Notes: generated by a model from the letters alone, not told the origin. Positions 1 through 6,839 are shown, counted from the stretch's first letter. The stretch: DNA of 7,091 bases from Chamaesiphon sp. (GCA_020059425.1 JAGVCD010000131.1:1-7091), one strand, 5' to 3'. Numbers and translations are program-made.

Positions 1-1083
1 AATCTGTCGCCCGCTGGCCAGGGGCATGGCTGCCTCCATAATAATTAAATTGGGTTGTTCCTGATGCATGATGTTGACAGCATCACTAGGGTCTTTGATA
101 CCCAAAAATTGATAGCCAATGCTAGTGATCATATCGGCCATATGTTGATTGGCTTGAGCATTATCATCGATATAGGCTACTACACCTGATAAATTTACCG
201 GAGCCAAAAAAACTGGTGATGATGTGACTGGCACCACTAATGTAAACTCTTCTCCAACTTTGGTTTCTTCTGGCTTTGTGAGAGATCTGTGCTTTTCTAC
301 GATAGGCTGGGGTAAATCCTGAAACGGTGGATGTAAGCTCATAGTTTTTTGCTGAAGATGGTGCAACAGTGATCTGGTGAGCAACAATAGATCTTGCTGT
401 TGCCGAATAGCAATTTCACGCAGGGAGTAGTGTTGGTCAATGTTTTGGGCACCTGGTGGCGATGCGACAATTTTCTGCAGGCTGTTGTAGACAGCTGTGC
501 TGGTTTGTTGGTACAGAGCAGTAGGATAGTCGATAACAGGAATATAGTCGGGGGCAATATCAGTTAGCTGATGAGTTTGCCATTCTTGCCATTCTCCTAA
601 AGGAGTAATTATCAATTTCTCTAAGGAAAGCGTAATTACTGGGGGTTGGGATAGGTAAATACTGTCATGATCATAGGTGAGTGGTTCTCGGTGACCAACT
701 TGTAAAATATCAAAGAAAACATCTTGAGCTGTATCGGTTATTAACAATTCCAACTTTTTGCGATCGATTTGACCATCTAAATATATTTGTACCAAGGCAA
801 GGTAAGGCCAACTTAGTTCTGGCTGTATTTCTGGAGGAGCCTGGAGACTCTGTGATATTGCCACTAATTGCTCTAGAGTAGTGTTTGGTAAATGTCTGAG
901 CAGTTGCCGTTGCCAAGAGCGGTGGGGGAAGATACTGTCGATCGCCCACCCAATACTGCCTTGATAAAACAATATTGACCATTTTGCGATCGATGATTGA
1001 ATTGTCAATATTCCAGTAAATCCTGTATCGCTCAGATGTTTAAGCTGACCTAGTTGATCGGAATTGGCAGAATCTGGATTCAT
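1..1083 (-). CDS. PATAN (DUF4388) response regulator, PatA/PixG-like, C-terminus cut by window edge
   Basis: This frame is open for 361 codons from ATG at 1083-1081 to the window edge. It is partial, with the end of the receiver domain missing. Residues about 10-130 look like the PATAN/DUF4388 domain of cyanobacterial regulators such as PatA and PixG: a TGFTGILTIQ start, then a FYQGSIGWA turn, then HRSWQRQL. Residues about 160-260 match the family's second conserved part (EWQEWQT, then TSTAVYNSL, then DLLLLTRSLL). A receiver domain begins near 300 with the acidic pair D306-D307 (YIDDN). The phospho-acceptor position in LIIMEAAMP is Glu350 instead of the usual Asp. Relatives act in phototaxis, pilus control and heterocyst patterning through protein contacts, with no DNA-binding domain; the role here is unknown. 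The ATG chosen is the first in frame after an upstream TAG near 1165. No Shine-Dalgarno is visible. The gene is divergent from the penicillin-binding protein gene. Family assignment is from motif recall. Confidence 0.85.
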   Translation of the reverse strand, partial: MNPDSANSDQLGQLKHLSDTGFTGILTIQSSIAKWSILFYQGSIGWAIDSIFPHRSWQRQLLRHLPNTTLEQLVAISQSLQAPPEIQPELSWPYLALVQIYLDGQIDRKKLELLITDTAQDVFFDILQVGHREPLTYDHDSIYLSQPPVITLSLEKLIITPLGEWQEWQTHQLTDIAPDYIPVIDYPTALYQQTSTAVYNSLQKIVASPPGAQNIDQHYSLREIAIRQQQDLLLLTRSLLHHLQQKTMSLHPPFQDLPQPIVEKHRSLTKPEETKVGEEFTLVVPVTSSPVFLAPVNLSGVVAYIDDNAQANQHMADMITSIGYQFLGIKDPSDAVNIMHQEQPNLIIMEAAMPLASGRQI

Positions 1084-1149
1084 AACATCATTGTGCAGAA
1101 TGGGATCTGATCCATAAATGAGGGTAATGGTCGATATTCGATCGATTAC

Positions 1150-1161
1150 CTTAAGCTTAAG
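1150..1161. promoter_or_regulatory. 12-bp perfect palindrome in the divergent intergenic region
   Basis: CTTAAGCTTAAG is identical to its reverse complement. It sits 67 bp upstream of the regulator start and 86 bp upstream of the penicillin-binding protein start, in the 163-bp region between the two divergent genes. An AT-rich stretch (about 1161-1180) follows and could contain promoter elements for the plus-strand gene, but I see no convincing -35/-10 pair on either strand. A dyad in a divergent promoter region could be an operator; that is inference, and a short palindrome in AT-rich DNA can arise by chance. Confidence 0.25.
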
Positions 1162-1230
1162 TACTATCTAAATATTAAACATTTATGGGACACAGAGGCA
1201 TAGTAGTTCAGAGGAGTCTTAGAACTAGAT

Positions 1231-1237
1231 AAGAGGA
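1231..1237 (+). promoter_or_regulatory. Ribosome binding site for the class A penicillin-binding protein
   Basis: AAGAGGA lies 9 nt before the ATG at 1247. It is a good Shine-Dalgarno match at normal spacing and supports this start over the internal ATG at 1391 (Met49), which lies just before the low-complexity N-terminal tail. Confidence 0.6.
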
Positions 1238-1246
1238 TCGAGTTAG

Positions 1247-4105
1247 ATGTACAATTGCACCAATAGTTGGTTTGAGTCGATACAGAAGGAGATTGGTGTC
1301 TTGAATATATTCGACAGATTTAAAAAAATATCCGAAAAACTGTCTGAATCAGAAAAGAACATTATCTCTGACTTAGACAATTTGGAACAGATGTCTACAA
1401 AGTCATTACCCCCAGAAAAAGGCACTAGTCAAATCAGAGGCACTTTCACTCCAGATGCACCACCAGCACCCAGTGGAGCATTAGATCCCTGGGGGACTTT
1501 TGAACAGGGCAATGATGTGAACGTCCGTGGCCAAAATCCGTCAGGTGGCGAATTAGATCCTTTTGGCACTTTTGAGCAGGGCAATGATTTAAATATCAGT
1601 GGCCAAAATCCGTCAGGTGATGAATTAGATCCTTTTGGTACTTTTGAACAGGGCAATGGTTTAAATGTCGGTGGCCAAAATCCGTCAGGTGGTTCAAATC
1701 GTCCTCAGGTCAGTCTTCCCCCGGTACCAACCATCAAAACAAAATTGGCGCAAGTAGCGGCTGCCACCTCAGCAGCGGCGGCAGCCGCTGGCACTGGTTT
1801 GATGACGACTGCCGGTCAGGCTAGCAAAGTGGCCGCCAAGCCTTTTAAGGGTAATCGTCCCTTGCAAAAGCGACCACTGTTTTGGGTTTCTTTGTTAGCT
1901 GGATTGGGCATGGGTTCGCTAGCTTTGCTGTGGTTAGTAGTTGACCAAAGCGTAGGCAAATACTCCATGAAGAGTCCGTTGCATTTTGCCAGACCAGGCA
2001 CTATGACGGTCAAAGCCATGGACGGTACTAATTTGCTGCAGTTGGGTTCGGATACTAGCGAAAACCTGAAGCTTTGGCAGTTTCCGGATAAGCTCAAAAA
2101 AGCTTTTATTGCGATCGAAGACCGTCGTTTTTATGAGCATGACGGGGTGGATTATAAGGGGGTAGTCCGGGCGATCTCCTCGAACATTAGCACCAGAGGC
2201 TTAACAGAGGGAGCCAGTAGCATCACCCAGCAGGTGGCTCGGATGGTTTACCTCGATCAAGATAAGAATTTTCTGCGCAAAATCAAAGAAGTACGACTAG
2301 CGCAAAAAATTGAAAAAGAGCTAGGTAAAGATCAAATTTTGGAGCGCTATCTCAACTTAGTGTATTTAGGAGAAGGCACCTATGGCGTCGCCGACGCGGC
2401 TTGGGTGTACTTTGGCAAAACTGTCAATCAGCTGACTCTACCCCAAATGGCCACTTTGGCCGCTTTGCCACCATCACCCAATAAGTATTCACCATTTGTT
2501 AATCCCAAATTTTCTAAAGACCGCCGAAACTTGGTGTTGGCAAGGATGAAAGAGGCTGGTTTTATCACTGCTGCCGAAATGACAGAAGCCCAAGCAGCGC
2601 CGATGATCTTGCAACGGAAAGAACATAAGCAAAGATTTCAGCAGGCTAGATATTTTACTAAGTATATTGAGCAGGAGTTGGATACTGGTAAGTATCTGAA
2701 AAAGGAAGATCTCAAGGCTGGTGGCTTAATTGTAGAAACAACACTGAATCCTCAATGGCAAATGACCGCCGAAGAGGTGATTAAAAGTACGGTGCGGAAC
2801 AATGGTCGTGCTTTTAATCAGGGGGCGATGCTATCGATCGATCCCCGGAGTGGTGCCATTCGGGCAATGGTCGGCGGTAAAGAGTTTTCAGAGAAGAACC
2901 AGTTTAACCGGGTCACTCAAGCTCGCCGTCAGCCTGGATCAACCTTTAAGCCAATTCTTTACACCACGGCGATCGCTGGGGGCATTAGCCCGAATAAAAC
3001 CTATCTGGATGCTCCCTTCATCATTGATGGTAAATATAAGCCTAAAAATGCTAGTAAAGGCTTCAAAGGGCAGATTAGTATGCGGGGAGCTTTAACTAAC
3101 TCGATCAACATCGTGGCCATTAAGATCTTGATTGACACTGGTTTTCAACCGGTGATGGATCTAGCCCAAAAGATGGGGATTGAGTCTGAGTTGCAGCCCT
3201 ACTACTCACTGGCTCTGGGTAGCTTAGAGGTAACTCTGTTGGAGTTGACTAATGCTTATGGTACCTTTGCGACCCAGGGTATCCATCAAAAAGTGCATAG
3301 CATTAATCGGATTCTCGATCGAGAAGGGAATGTGTTGTACGAAAATAAACTCAAACCACAACGCATTTTACAGACCAACAATACTGCCATTATTACTTCA
3401 ATGATGCGTAATGTGGTTAATGAAGGAACTGGACAAGCCGCTCAGCTATCTCGCCCTGTGGCGGGTAAGACTGGTACTACCGATAAAGAAAAAGATCTGT
3501 GGTTTATGGGCTTTATTCCTCAAGTGGTAACGGGTGTTTGGTTGGGTAATGATGATAACTCCCCGACCGGAAATGCCAGTAGTACCGCTGCCGGTGCTTG
3601 GGGGCGGTTTATGTCGCAGGTCGTGAAAGATATGCCGGTACAACAATTTCCAGTACCTGATCTAGATAAACAAAAAGCAGAAATCAAGCTCGATCGAGTA
3701 CGCCCTAATTCGCAGCGCACCTTAGCCCTGCCGAAGGATGGCGATAAAGAAGATAGCAGCAATAGTGAAGAACGACCCAGACGCAGAGCACGTTCGGAGA
3801 GAAGTAACGAAGAAGAACAACCCAGACGCAGAAGAGTTCGATCGGAAAGTAACGAAGAAGAGCAACCCAGACGTAGAAGAGTTCGTTCCGAAAGTAATGA
3901 AGAAGAGCAACCCAGGCGCAGAAGAGTTCGTTCCGAAAGTAGTGGCGAAGAACAGCCCAGACGTAGGCGTTCTGAAAGTAGCGGTGAAGAACAGCCCAGA
4001 CGAAGACGTTCCGAAAGTAGCAGCGAAGAACGACCAAGAGTCAAAGTTCAAACCAGATCTTCTGGCAGTGGCAGCTCTGCCCCAGCAGAACCCAGCCTAG
4101 ATTAA
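1247..4105 (+). CDS. Class A penicillin-binding protein (GT51 transglycosylase plus transpeptidase) with repeat-built tails
   Basis: This bifunctional peptidoglycan synthase of 952 residues polymerises lipid II into glycan strands and cross-links the stem peptides on the periplasmic face of the inner membrane. Residues 1-210 are a cytoplasmic tail with a charged start, three 24-residue repeats (77-148) and an Ala-rich stretch (170-183). One membrane segment follows at about 211-232. The GT51 domain spans about 254-450, with catalytic Glu291 in EDRRFYEH, GASSITQQ at 322-329, and Glu348 in the KIKEVR motif; the two Glu are 57 residues apart, as in E. coli PBP1b. The transpeptidase spans about 523-795, with Ser565-T-F-Lys568, Ser619-I-Asn621 and Lys741-T-G. 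All catalytic residues are present, so it should be active. Residues 838-931 form an Arg/Ser/Glu repeat tract outside the membrane. The neighbours are unrelated, and the gene converges on psbC across a shared terminator. Which cyanobacterial class A paralogue it is cannot be decided here. Confidence 0.96.
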   Translation: MYNCTNSWFESIQKEIGVLNIFDRFKKISEKLSESEKNIISDLDNLEQMSTKSLPPEKGTSQIRGTFTPDAPPAPSGALDPWGTFEQGNDVNVRGQNPSGGELDPFGTFEQGNDLNISGQNPSGDELDPFGTFEQGNGLNVGGQNPSGGSNRPQVSLPPVPTIKTKLAQVAAATSAAAAAAGTGLMTTAGQASKVAAKPFKGNRPLQKRPLFWVSLLAGLGMGSLALLWLVVDQSVGKYSMKSPLHFARPGTMTVKAMDGTNLLQLGSDTSENLKLWQFPDKLKKAFIAIEDRRFYEHDGVDYKGVVRAISSNISTRGLTEGASSITQQVARMVYLDQDKNFLRKIKEVRLAQKIEKELGKDQILERYLNLVYLGEGTYGVADAAWVYFGKTVNQLTLPQMATLAALPPSPNKYSPFVNPKFSKDRRNLVLARMKEAGFITAAEMTEAQAAPMILQRKEHKQRFQQARYFTKYIEQELDTGKYLKKEDLKAGGLIVETTLNPQWQMTAEEVIKSTVRNNGRAFNQGAMLSIDPRSGAIRAMVGGKEFSEKNQFNRVTQARRQPGSTFKPILYTTAIAGGISPNKTYLDAPFIIDGKYKPKNASKGFKGQISMRGALTNSINIVAIKILIDTGFQPVMDLAQKMGIESELQPYYSLALGSLEVTLLELTNAYGTFATQGIHQKVHSINRILDREGNVLYENKLKPQRILQTNNTAIITSMMRNVVNEGTGQAAQLSRPVAGKTGTTDKEKDLWFMGFIPQVVTGVWLGNDDNSPTGNASSTAAGAWGRFMSQVVKDMPVQQFPVPDLDKQKAEIKLDRVRPNSQRTLALPKDGDKEDSSNSEERPRRRARSERSNEEEQPRRRRVRSESNEEEQPRRRRVRSESNEEEQPRRRRVRSESSGEEQPRRRRSESSGEEQPRRRRSESSSEERPRVKVQTRSSGSGSSAPAEPSLD
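1475..1690 (+). repeat. Three 72-bp in-frame tandem repeats (24 residues each) in the PBP cytoplasmic tail
   Basis: Three contiguous units encode residues 77-100, 101-124 and 125-148, with the pattern (G/D)(A/E)LDP(W/F)GTFEQGN, then variable residues, then GQNPSG. Units 2 and 3 differ at about 7 of 72 bases by eye, all transitions, so the duplication is fairly recent or kept homogeneous. Unit 1 is more diverged. The repeats are acidic, Gly/Asn/Gln-rich and probably disordered. They precede the membrane segment and so should face the cytoplasm. I recognise no function. Confidence 0.93.
3764..4039 (+). repeat. Arg/Ser/Glu tandem repeats in the PBP C-terminal periplasmic tail
   Basis: The tract encodes alternating Glu clusters and Arg clusters. 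Three near-identical 45-bp units (3806-3850, 3851-3895, 3896-3940) encode NEEEQPRRRRVRSES. Two 39-bp units (3941-3979, 3980-4018) encode SGEEQPRRRRSES. Degenerate units flank both sides. The unit change from 15 to 13 residues is a clean two-codon loss (VR). It follows the transpeptidase domain, so by class A PBP topology it lies in the periplasm. The repetition also creates long open frames on the opposite strand, which are artefacts. Confidence 0.92.
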
Positions 4106-4130
4106 AACTAGTACCGACAGTTGATACAAC

Positions 4131-4162
4131 AAAAAGGCATGGAATTACTTCCATGCCTTTTT
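4131..4162. terminator. Bidirectional intrinsic terminator between convergent PBP and psbC genes
   Basis: This is a perfect 14-bp inverted repeat with a TTAC loop (4145-4148). The arms are 4131-4144 (AAAAAGGCATGGAA) and 4149-4162. The GC-containing core is flanked by an A run on the left and a T run on the right, so the transcript of either strand makes a hairpin followed by U residues. It lies 25 bp after the penicillin-binding protein stop and 37 bp after the psbC stop, so it can end both transcripts. Confidence 0.9.
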
Positions 4163-4199
4163 ATTTAAATGTCAAAACTCAAATAGAAAAAATTCAATT

Positions 4200-5585
4200 C
4201 TAGTCGAGGTCTGGCATAGATAATGTTGGTTCAGATTCGCGATCGATACCTTTTTCAAAGCCTGCTACCGCTGCCCGAGCACGACCAGCGTGCCACAGGT
4301 GTCCGATAAACAAGAAGAAAGCGAACAGGAAGTGGGAAGTAGCCAACCAAGCACGCGGAGATACATAGTTGAAAGCGTTGCTTTCAGTGATTACACCACC
4401 TACTGAGTTCAAAGAACCCAATGGCGCGTGAGTCATGTATTCTGCTGCCCGGCGAGCTTGCCAAGGTTGAATATCATTCTTGACTTTGCTCAAATCCAAA
4501 CCATTAGGACCACGCAGTGGTTCCAGCCAAGGGCCTTGGAAATCCCAAAAACGCATGGTTTCACCACCAAAAATGATTTCGCCCGAAGGAGAACGCATCA
4601 GGTATTTACCCAAGCCGGTAGGGCCTTGAGCGGTAGCCACGTTAGCACCCAGTCTTTGGTCTCTGACCAAGAAAGTAAGTGCTTGCGCTTGCGAAGCTTC
4701 CGGACCAGTAGGACCATAAAACTCGCTAGGGTAAGCGGTGTTGTTGTACCAAACCATGATGGAAGCAACGAAGCCCATCAAGGACAAAGCACCCAAACTG
4801 TAGGAAAGGTAAGCTTCACCAGACCAGATTAGAGCACGTCTTGCCCAACCAAAAGGAGTGGTCAGAATATGCCAAACACCACCAGCGATACAGATGAAGC
4901 CGACCCAAATGTGGCCACCAACGATATCTTCGAGGTTGTTAACACTGATGATCCAGCCTTCGCCACCAAAAGGTGCTTTCAGCAGATAACCAAAAATGAT
5001 CAAAGGATTGATTGTAGGGTTAGTAACTACCCGTACATCACCACCACCTGGTGCCCAAGTATCATACAAACCACCAAAGAACATGGCTTTGAGAACGAGC
5101 AACAATGCGCCCACACCCAAAATACACAGGTGGAAGCCCAAGATACTAGTCATCTTGTTCTTGTCGCGCCAGTCGTAGCCGAAGAAAGCAGAATATTCTT
5201 CGAGAGTGTCTGGACCGCGTAGAGCATGATACAAACCACCAACGCCCAAAACCGCCGAAGAAATTAGGTGTAATACACCAACGACAAAGTATGGAAAAGA
5301 ATCGATAACTTCGCCACCGGGACCAACACCCCAACCTTGGCTAGCCAAGTGAGGAAGCAAGATAAAGCCTTGCTCGTACATCGGTTTTTCGGGAATGAAG
5401 TGAGCTACTTCAAACAGGGTCATAGCCCCTGCCCAGAAAACAATTAGGCCAGCATGGGCAACGTGAGCGCCCAGCAGTTTGCCAGAAAGGTTAATTAAGC
5501 GGGCGTTACCAGACCACCAAGCAAAACCGGTAGAGTCTAGGTCACGACCACCCATTACCATGGAAGTATTAAAGGGTGTTTCCAC
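4200..5585 (-). CDS. psbC: Photosystem II CP43 chlorophyll-binding core antenna protein
   Basis: CP43 is a six-helix thylakoid membrane protein that carries antenna chlorophylls to the PSII reaction centre and helps bind the Mn4CaO5 cluster. The 461 residues match the family over full length, from [20 protein letters not shown] (21-40) to the MPDLD end. The oxygen-evolving motif GGETMRFWD holds Glu342 and Arg345, which are Glu354 and Arg357 in the usual numbering (offset 12). The start is GTG at 5585-5583, giving METPFN, the same start class as plant and many cyanobacterial psbC genes. An AAGAGGT site lies 9 nt upstream. It is downstream of psbD on the same strand, but with 139 bp between them and not the usual overlap. 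One oddity is Gln350, where the homologues I recall have Arg (WDFRGPW). No stop or frameshift is seen. Confidence 0.98.
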   Translation of the reverse strand: METPFNTSMVMGGRDLDSTGFAWWSGNARLINLSGKLLGAHVAHAGLIVFWAGAMTLFEVAHFIPEKPMYEQGFILLPHLASQGWGVGPGGEVIDSFPYFVVGVLHLISSAVLGVGGLYHALRGPDTLEEYSAFFGYDWRDKNKMTSILGFHLCILGVGALLLVLKAMFFGGLYDTWAPGGGDVRVVTNPTINPLIIFGYLLKAPFGGEGWIISVNNLEDIVGGHIWVGFICIAGGVWHILTTPFGWARRALIWSGEAYLSYSLGALSLMGFVASIMVWYNNTAYPSEFYGPTGPEASQAQALTFLVRDQRLGANVATAQGPTGLGKYLMRSPSGEIIFGGETMRFWDFQGPWLEPLRGPNGLDLSKVKNDIQPWQARRAAEYMTHAPLGSLNSVGGVITESNAFNYVSPRAWLATSHFLFAFFLFIGHLWHAGRARAAVAGFEKGIDRESEPTLSMPDLD

Positions 5586-5594
5586 TATTTGATG

Positions 5595-5601
5595 ACCTCT
5601 T
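5595..5601 (-). promoter_or_regulatory. psbC: Ribosome binding site of psbC, inside a possible small hairpin
   Basis: On the minus strand AAGAGGT precedes the GTG start by 9 nt, which supports independent initiation of psbC now that it no longer overlaps psbD. The site is part of a small dyad, ACCT-TTAAG-AGGT (5595-5607), a weak 4-bp stem that could partly mask it. The masking idea is inference only. Confidence 0.55.
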
Positions 5602-5612
5602 AAAGGTGAAAT

Positions 5613-5628
5613 ATTAGTGCTGACTAAT
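5613..5628 (-). other. Small hairpin upstream of the psbC ribosome binding site
   Basis: On the minus strand, ATTAGT-CAGC-ACTAAT is a perfect 6-bp stem with a 4-nt loop, ending 11 nt before the psbC ribosome binding site. It is AT-rich, so stability is modest. It could be part of the psbC 5' leader structure, or chance. Confidence 0.4.
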
Positions 5629-5637
5629 TGAGGGACA

Positions 5638-5675
5638 ATGCTCTCAGTAAACCTCTAAAGGCTTGCTGAGAGCAT
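5638..5675 (-). other. Ten-bp perfect stem-loop in the psbD-psbC spacer
   Basis: The arms ATGCTCTCAG (5675-5666 on the minus strand) and CTGAGAGCAT (5647-5638) are perfectly complementary with an 18-nt loop. No U tract follows in the psbC direction, so it is not a standard terminator. The likely role is an mRNA processing or stability element, or partial attenuation between psbD and psbC. The downstream arm can also pair over 8 bp with ATGCTCTC at the psbD stop (5735-5728), so two alternative structures are possible. The loop contains CCTTTAGAGG, resembling the CCTTTAAGAGG around the psbC ribosome binding site. Confidence 0.7.
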
Positions 5676-5696
5676 AAATGTATGTAGATTGTACTC

Positions 5697-5741
5697 TTAA
5701 TCTTTCCGAGTTTCCAAGGATTGTTTAGAGAGCATTACCAC
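5697..5741 (-). pseudogene. Vestigial psbC start (old overlap site) at the end of psbD
   Basis: At the usual overlap position inside the psbD tail there is still a GTG (5741-5739) in the same reading frame as psbC. It opens [14 protein letters not shown] and then meets TAA at 5699-5697. A second in-frame stop (TAG, 5657-5655) follows before the working GTG. Residues 1-5 resemble the MVTLS start of other cyanobacterial CP43 proteins, but that part is dictated by the conserved D2 ending PRGNAL. Only the nine codons after it are free, and their likeness to CP43 is weak. I read this as a relict of the ancestral overlapping start, not a translated peptide. Confidence 0.45.
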
Positions 5742-6780
5742 GAGGTAGGACTTCGTCTGGGAAGGCGAACTGTTCGTGGGGTTGATCTTGAGGAGCCATC
5801 CACGCCCGAATACCTTCGTTCAGAAGAATATTTTTGGTGTAGAAGGTTTCAAATTCAGGATCTTCAGCTGCCCGTAATTCTTGGGAAGTGAAGTCGTAAG
5901 CCCGCAGGTTGAGAGCCAAGCCCACAATACCGACTGAACTCATCCACAGACCAGTTACTGGTACAAACAGCATGAAGAAGTGCAACCAACGTTTGTTGGA
6001 GAAGGCAATTCCGAAGATTTGTGACCAAAAACGGTTAGCAGTAACCATCGAGTAGGTTTCTTCTGCTTGGGTTGGTTCAAAAGCAGGGAAAGTGTTAGCG
6101 TTGTCGCTATCTTCAAACAAGGTGTTTTCTACAGTCGCACCGTGAATGGCACAAAGTAGTGCTCCACCAAGAATCCCAGCCACGCCCATCATGTGGAAGG
6201 GGTTGAGAGTCCAGTTGTGGAAGCCTTGCAGAAATAGAATGAATCGGAAAATTGCGGCGACACCAAAAGAAGGTGCGAAGAACCAGCCGGACTGACCCAA
6301 GGGGTACAGTAAAAATACACTGACGAAGACAGCGATCGGACCAGAGAACGCTAAAGCGTTGTAAGGACGAATGCCAACTAGGCGAGCGATTTCAAACTGG
6401 CGGAGCATAAAGCCAATTAGGCCAAAGGCACCATGCAGAGCAACAAAAGCCCAGAGACCACCAAGCTGACACCAGCGGGTGAAGTCGCCTTGAGCTTCTG
6501 GTCCCCACAAGAACAGTAGGGAGTGACCCAAGCTGTTGGGAGGAGTGGATACAGCTACGGTTAAGAAGTTAGCACCTTCAAGGTAGCTAGAGGCCAAGCC
6601 GTGGGTGTACCAAGAGGTAACAAAGGTAGTGCCAGTCATCCAGCCACCTAATGCTAAGAAAGCAGTAGGGAAAAGCAGGATGCCAGACCAGCCGACGAAT
6701 ACGAAGCGATCTTTTTTGAGCCAGTCATCGAGGACGTCAAACCGTCCTCTTTCTTCGACTCTATCTAATGCGATAGTCAT
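5725..6780 (-). CDS. psbD: Photosystem II D2 reaction-centre protein
   Basis: D2 forms the PSII reaction centre with D1 and binds P680 chlorophyll, pheophytin, QA and the non-haem iron. It has 351 residues, one fewer than the usual 352, so family numbers are one higher than those here. Visible residues are TyrD (Tyr159) with partner His188, P680 ligand His196, accessory chlorophyll ligand His116, iron ligands His213 and His267, and QA-site Trp252. The C-terminus ends in the usual VLPRGNAL. The start is ATG at 6780-6778, which matches the family MTIA beginning. No clear Shine-Dalgarno is present (a GGGG lies about 11 nt upstream), which is not rare in cyanobacteria. One oddity is Pro232 in NTFPAF where most sequences I recall have Arg (usual Arg233). 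It is probably co-transcribed with psbC. A second psbD copy, common in cyanobacteria, is not in this window. Confidence 0.98.
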   Translation of the reverse strand: MTIALDRVEERGRFDVLDDWLKKDRFVFVGWSGILLFPTAFLALGGWMTGTTFVTSWYTHGLASSYLEGANFLTVAVSTPPNSLGHSLLFLWGPEAQGDFTRWCQLGGLWAFVALHGAFGLIGFMLRQFEIARLVGIRPYNALAFSGPIAVFVSVFLLYPLGQSGWFFAPSFGVAAIFRFILFLQGFHNWTLNPFHMMGVAGILGGALLCAIHGATVENTLFEDSDNANTFPAFEPTQAEETYSMVTANRFWSQIFGIAFSNKRWLHFFMLFVPVTGLWMSSVGIVGLALNLRAYDFTSQELRAAEDPEFETFYTKNILLNEGIRAWMAPQDQPHEQFAFPDEVLPRGNAL

Positions 6781-6839
6781 TTTCTAGAAACCCCAGAATG
6801 TTGTATAAGTATTCCTAGTGAAAGGTGAGCCAATTCGGT

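Noticed and set aside
339..982. Open frames on both strands inside the PATAN regulator region
   Set aside because: The uninterrupted 361-codon minus-strand frame with recognisable PATAN and receiver motifs explains this stretch; the others are shadows.
1080..1115. Eleven-codon upstream frame overlapping the regulator start by ATGA on the minus strand
   Set aside because: It has no Shine-Dalgarno and is short enough to be chance; translational coupling cannot be supported.
3520..4051. Overlapping long minus-strand open frames opposite the PBP C-terminus (up to 174 codons)
   Set aside because: They are reverse readings of the Arg/Glu/Ser repeat codons, give low-complexity Leu/Ser/Phe-rich peptides in several frames at once, and lack a ribosome binding site.
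4428..5334. Plus-strand and off-frame open frames within psbC
   Set aside because: They lie entirely within a strongly conserved CP43 gene, and their translations resemble no family I know.
5638..5675. Intrinsic terminator between psbD and psbC
   Set aside because: The stem is strong, but no U run follows on the minus strand, so full termination is unlikely.
6781..6790. TTTCTAGAAA palindrome directly before the psbD ATG
   Set aside because: It is a 10-bp palindrome in AT-rich sequence with weak pairing, and can be chance; it only suggests the start lacks a Shine-Dalgarno.
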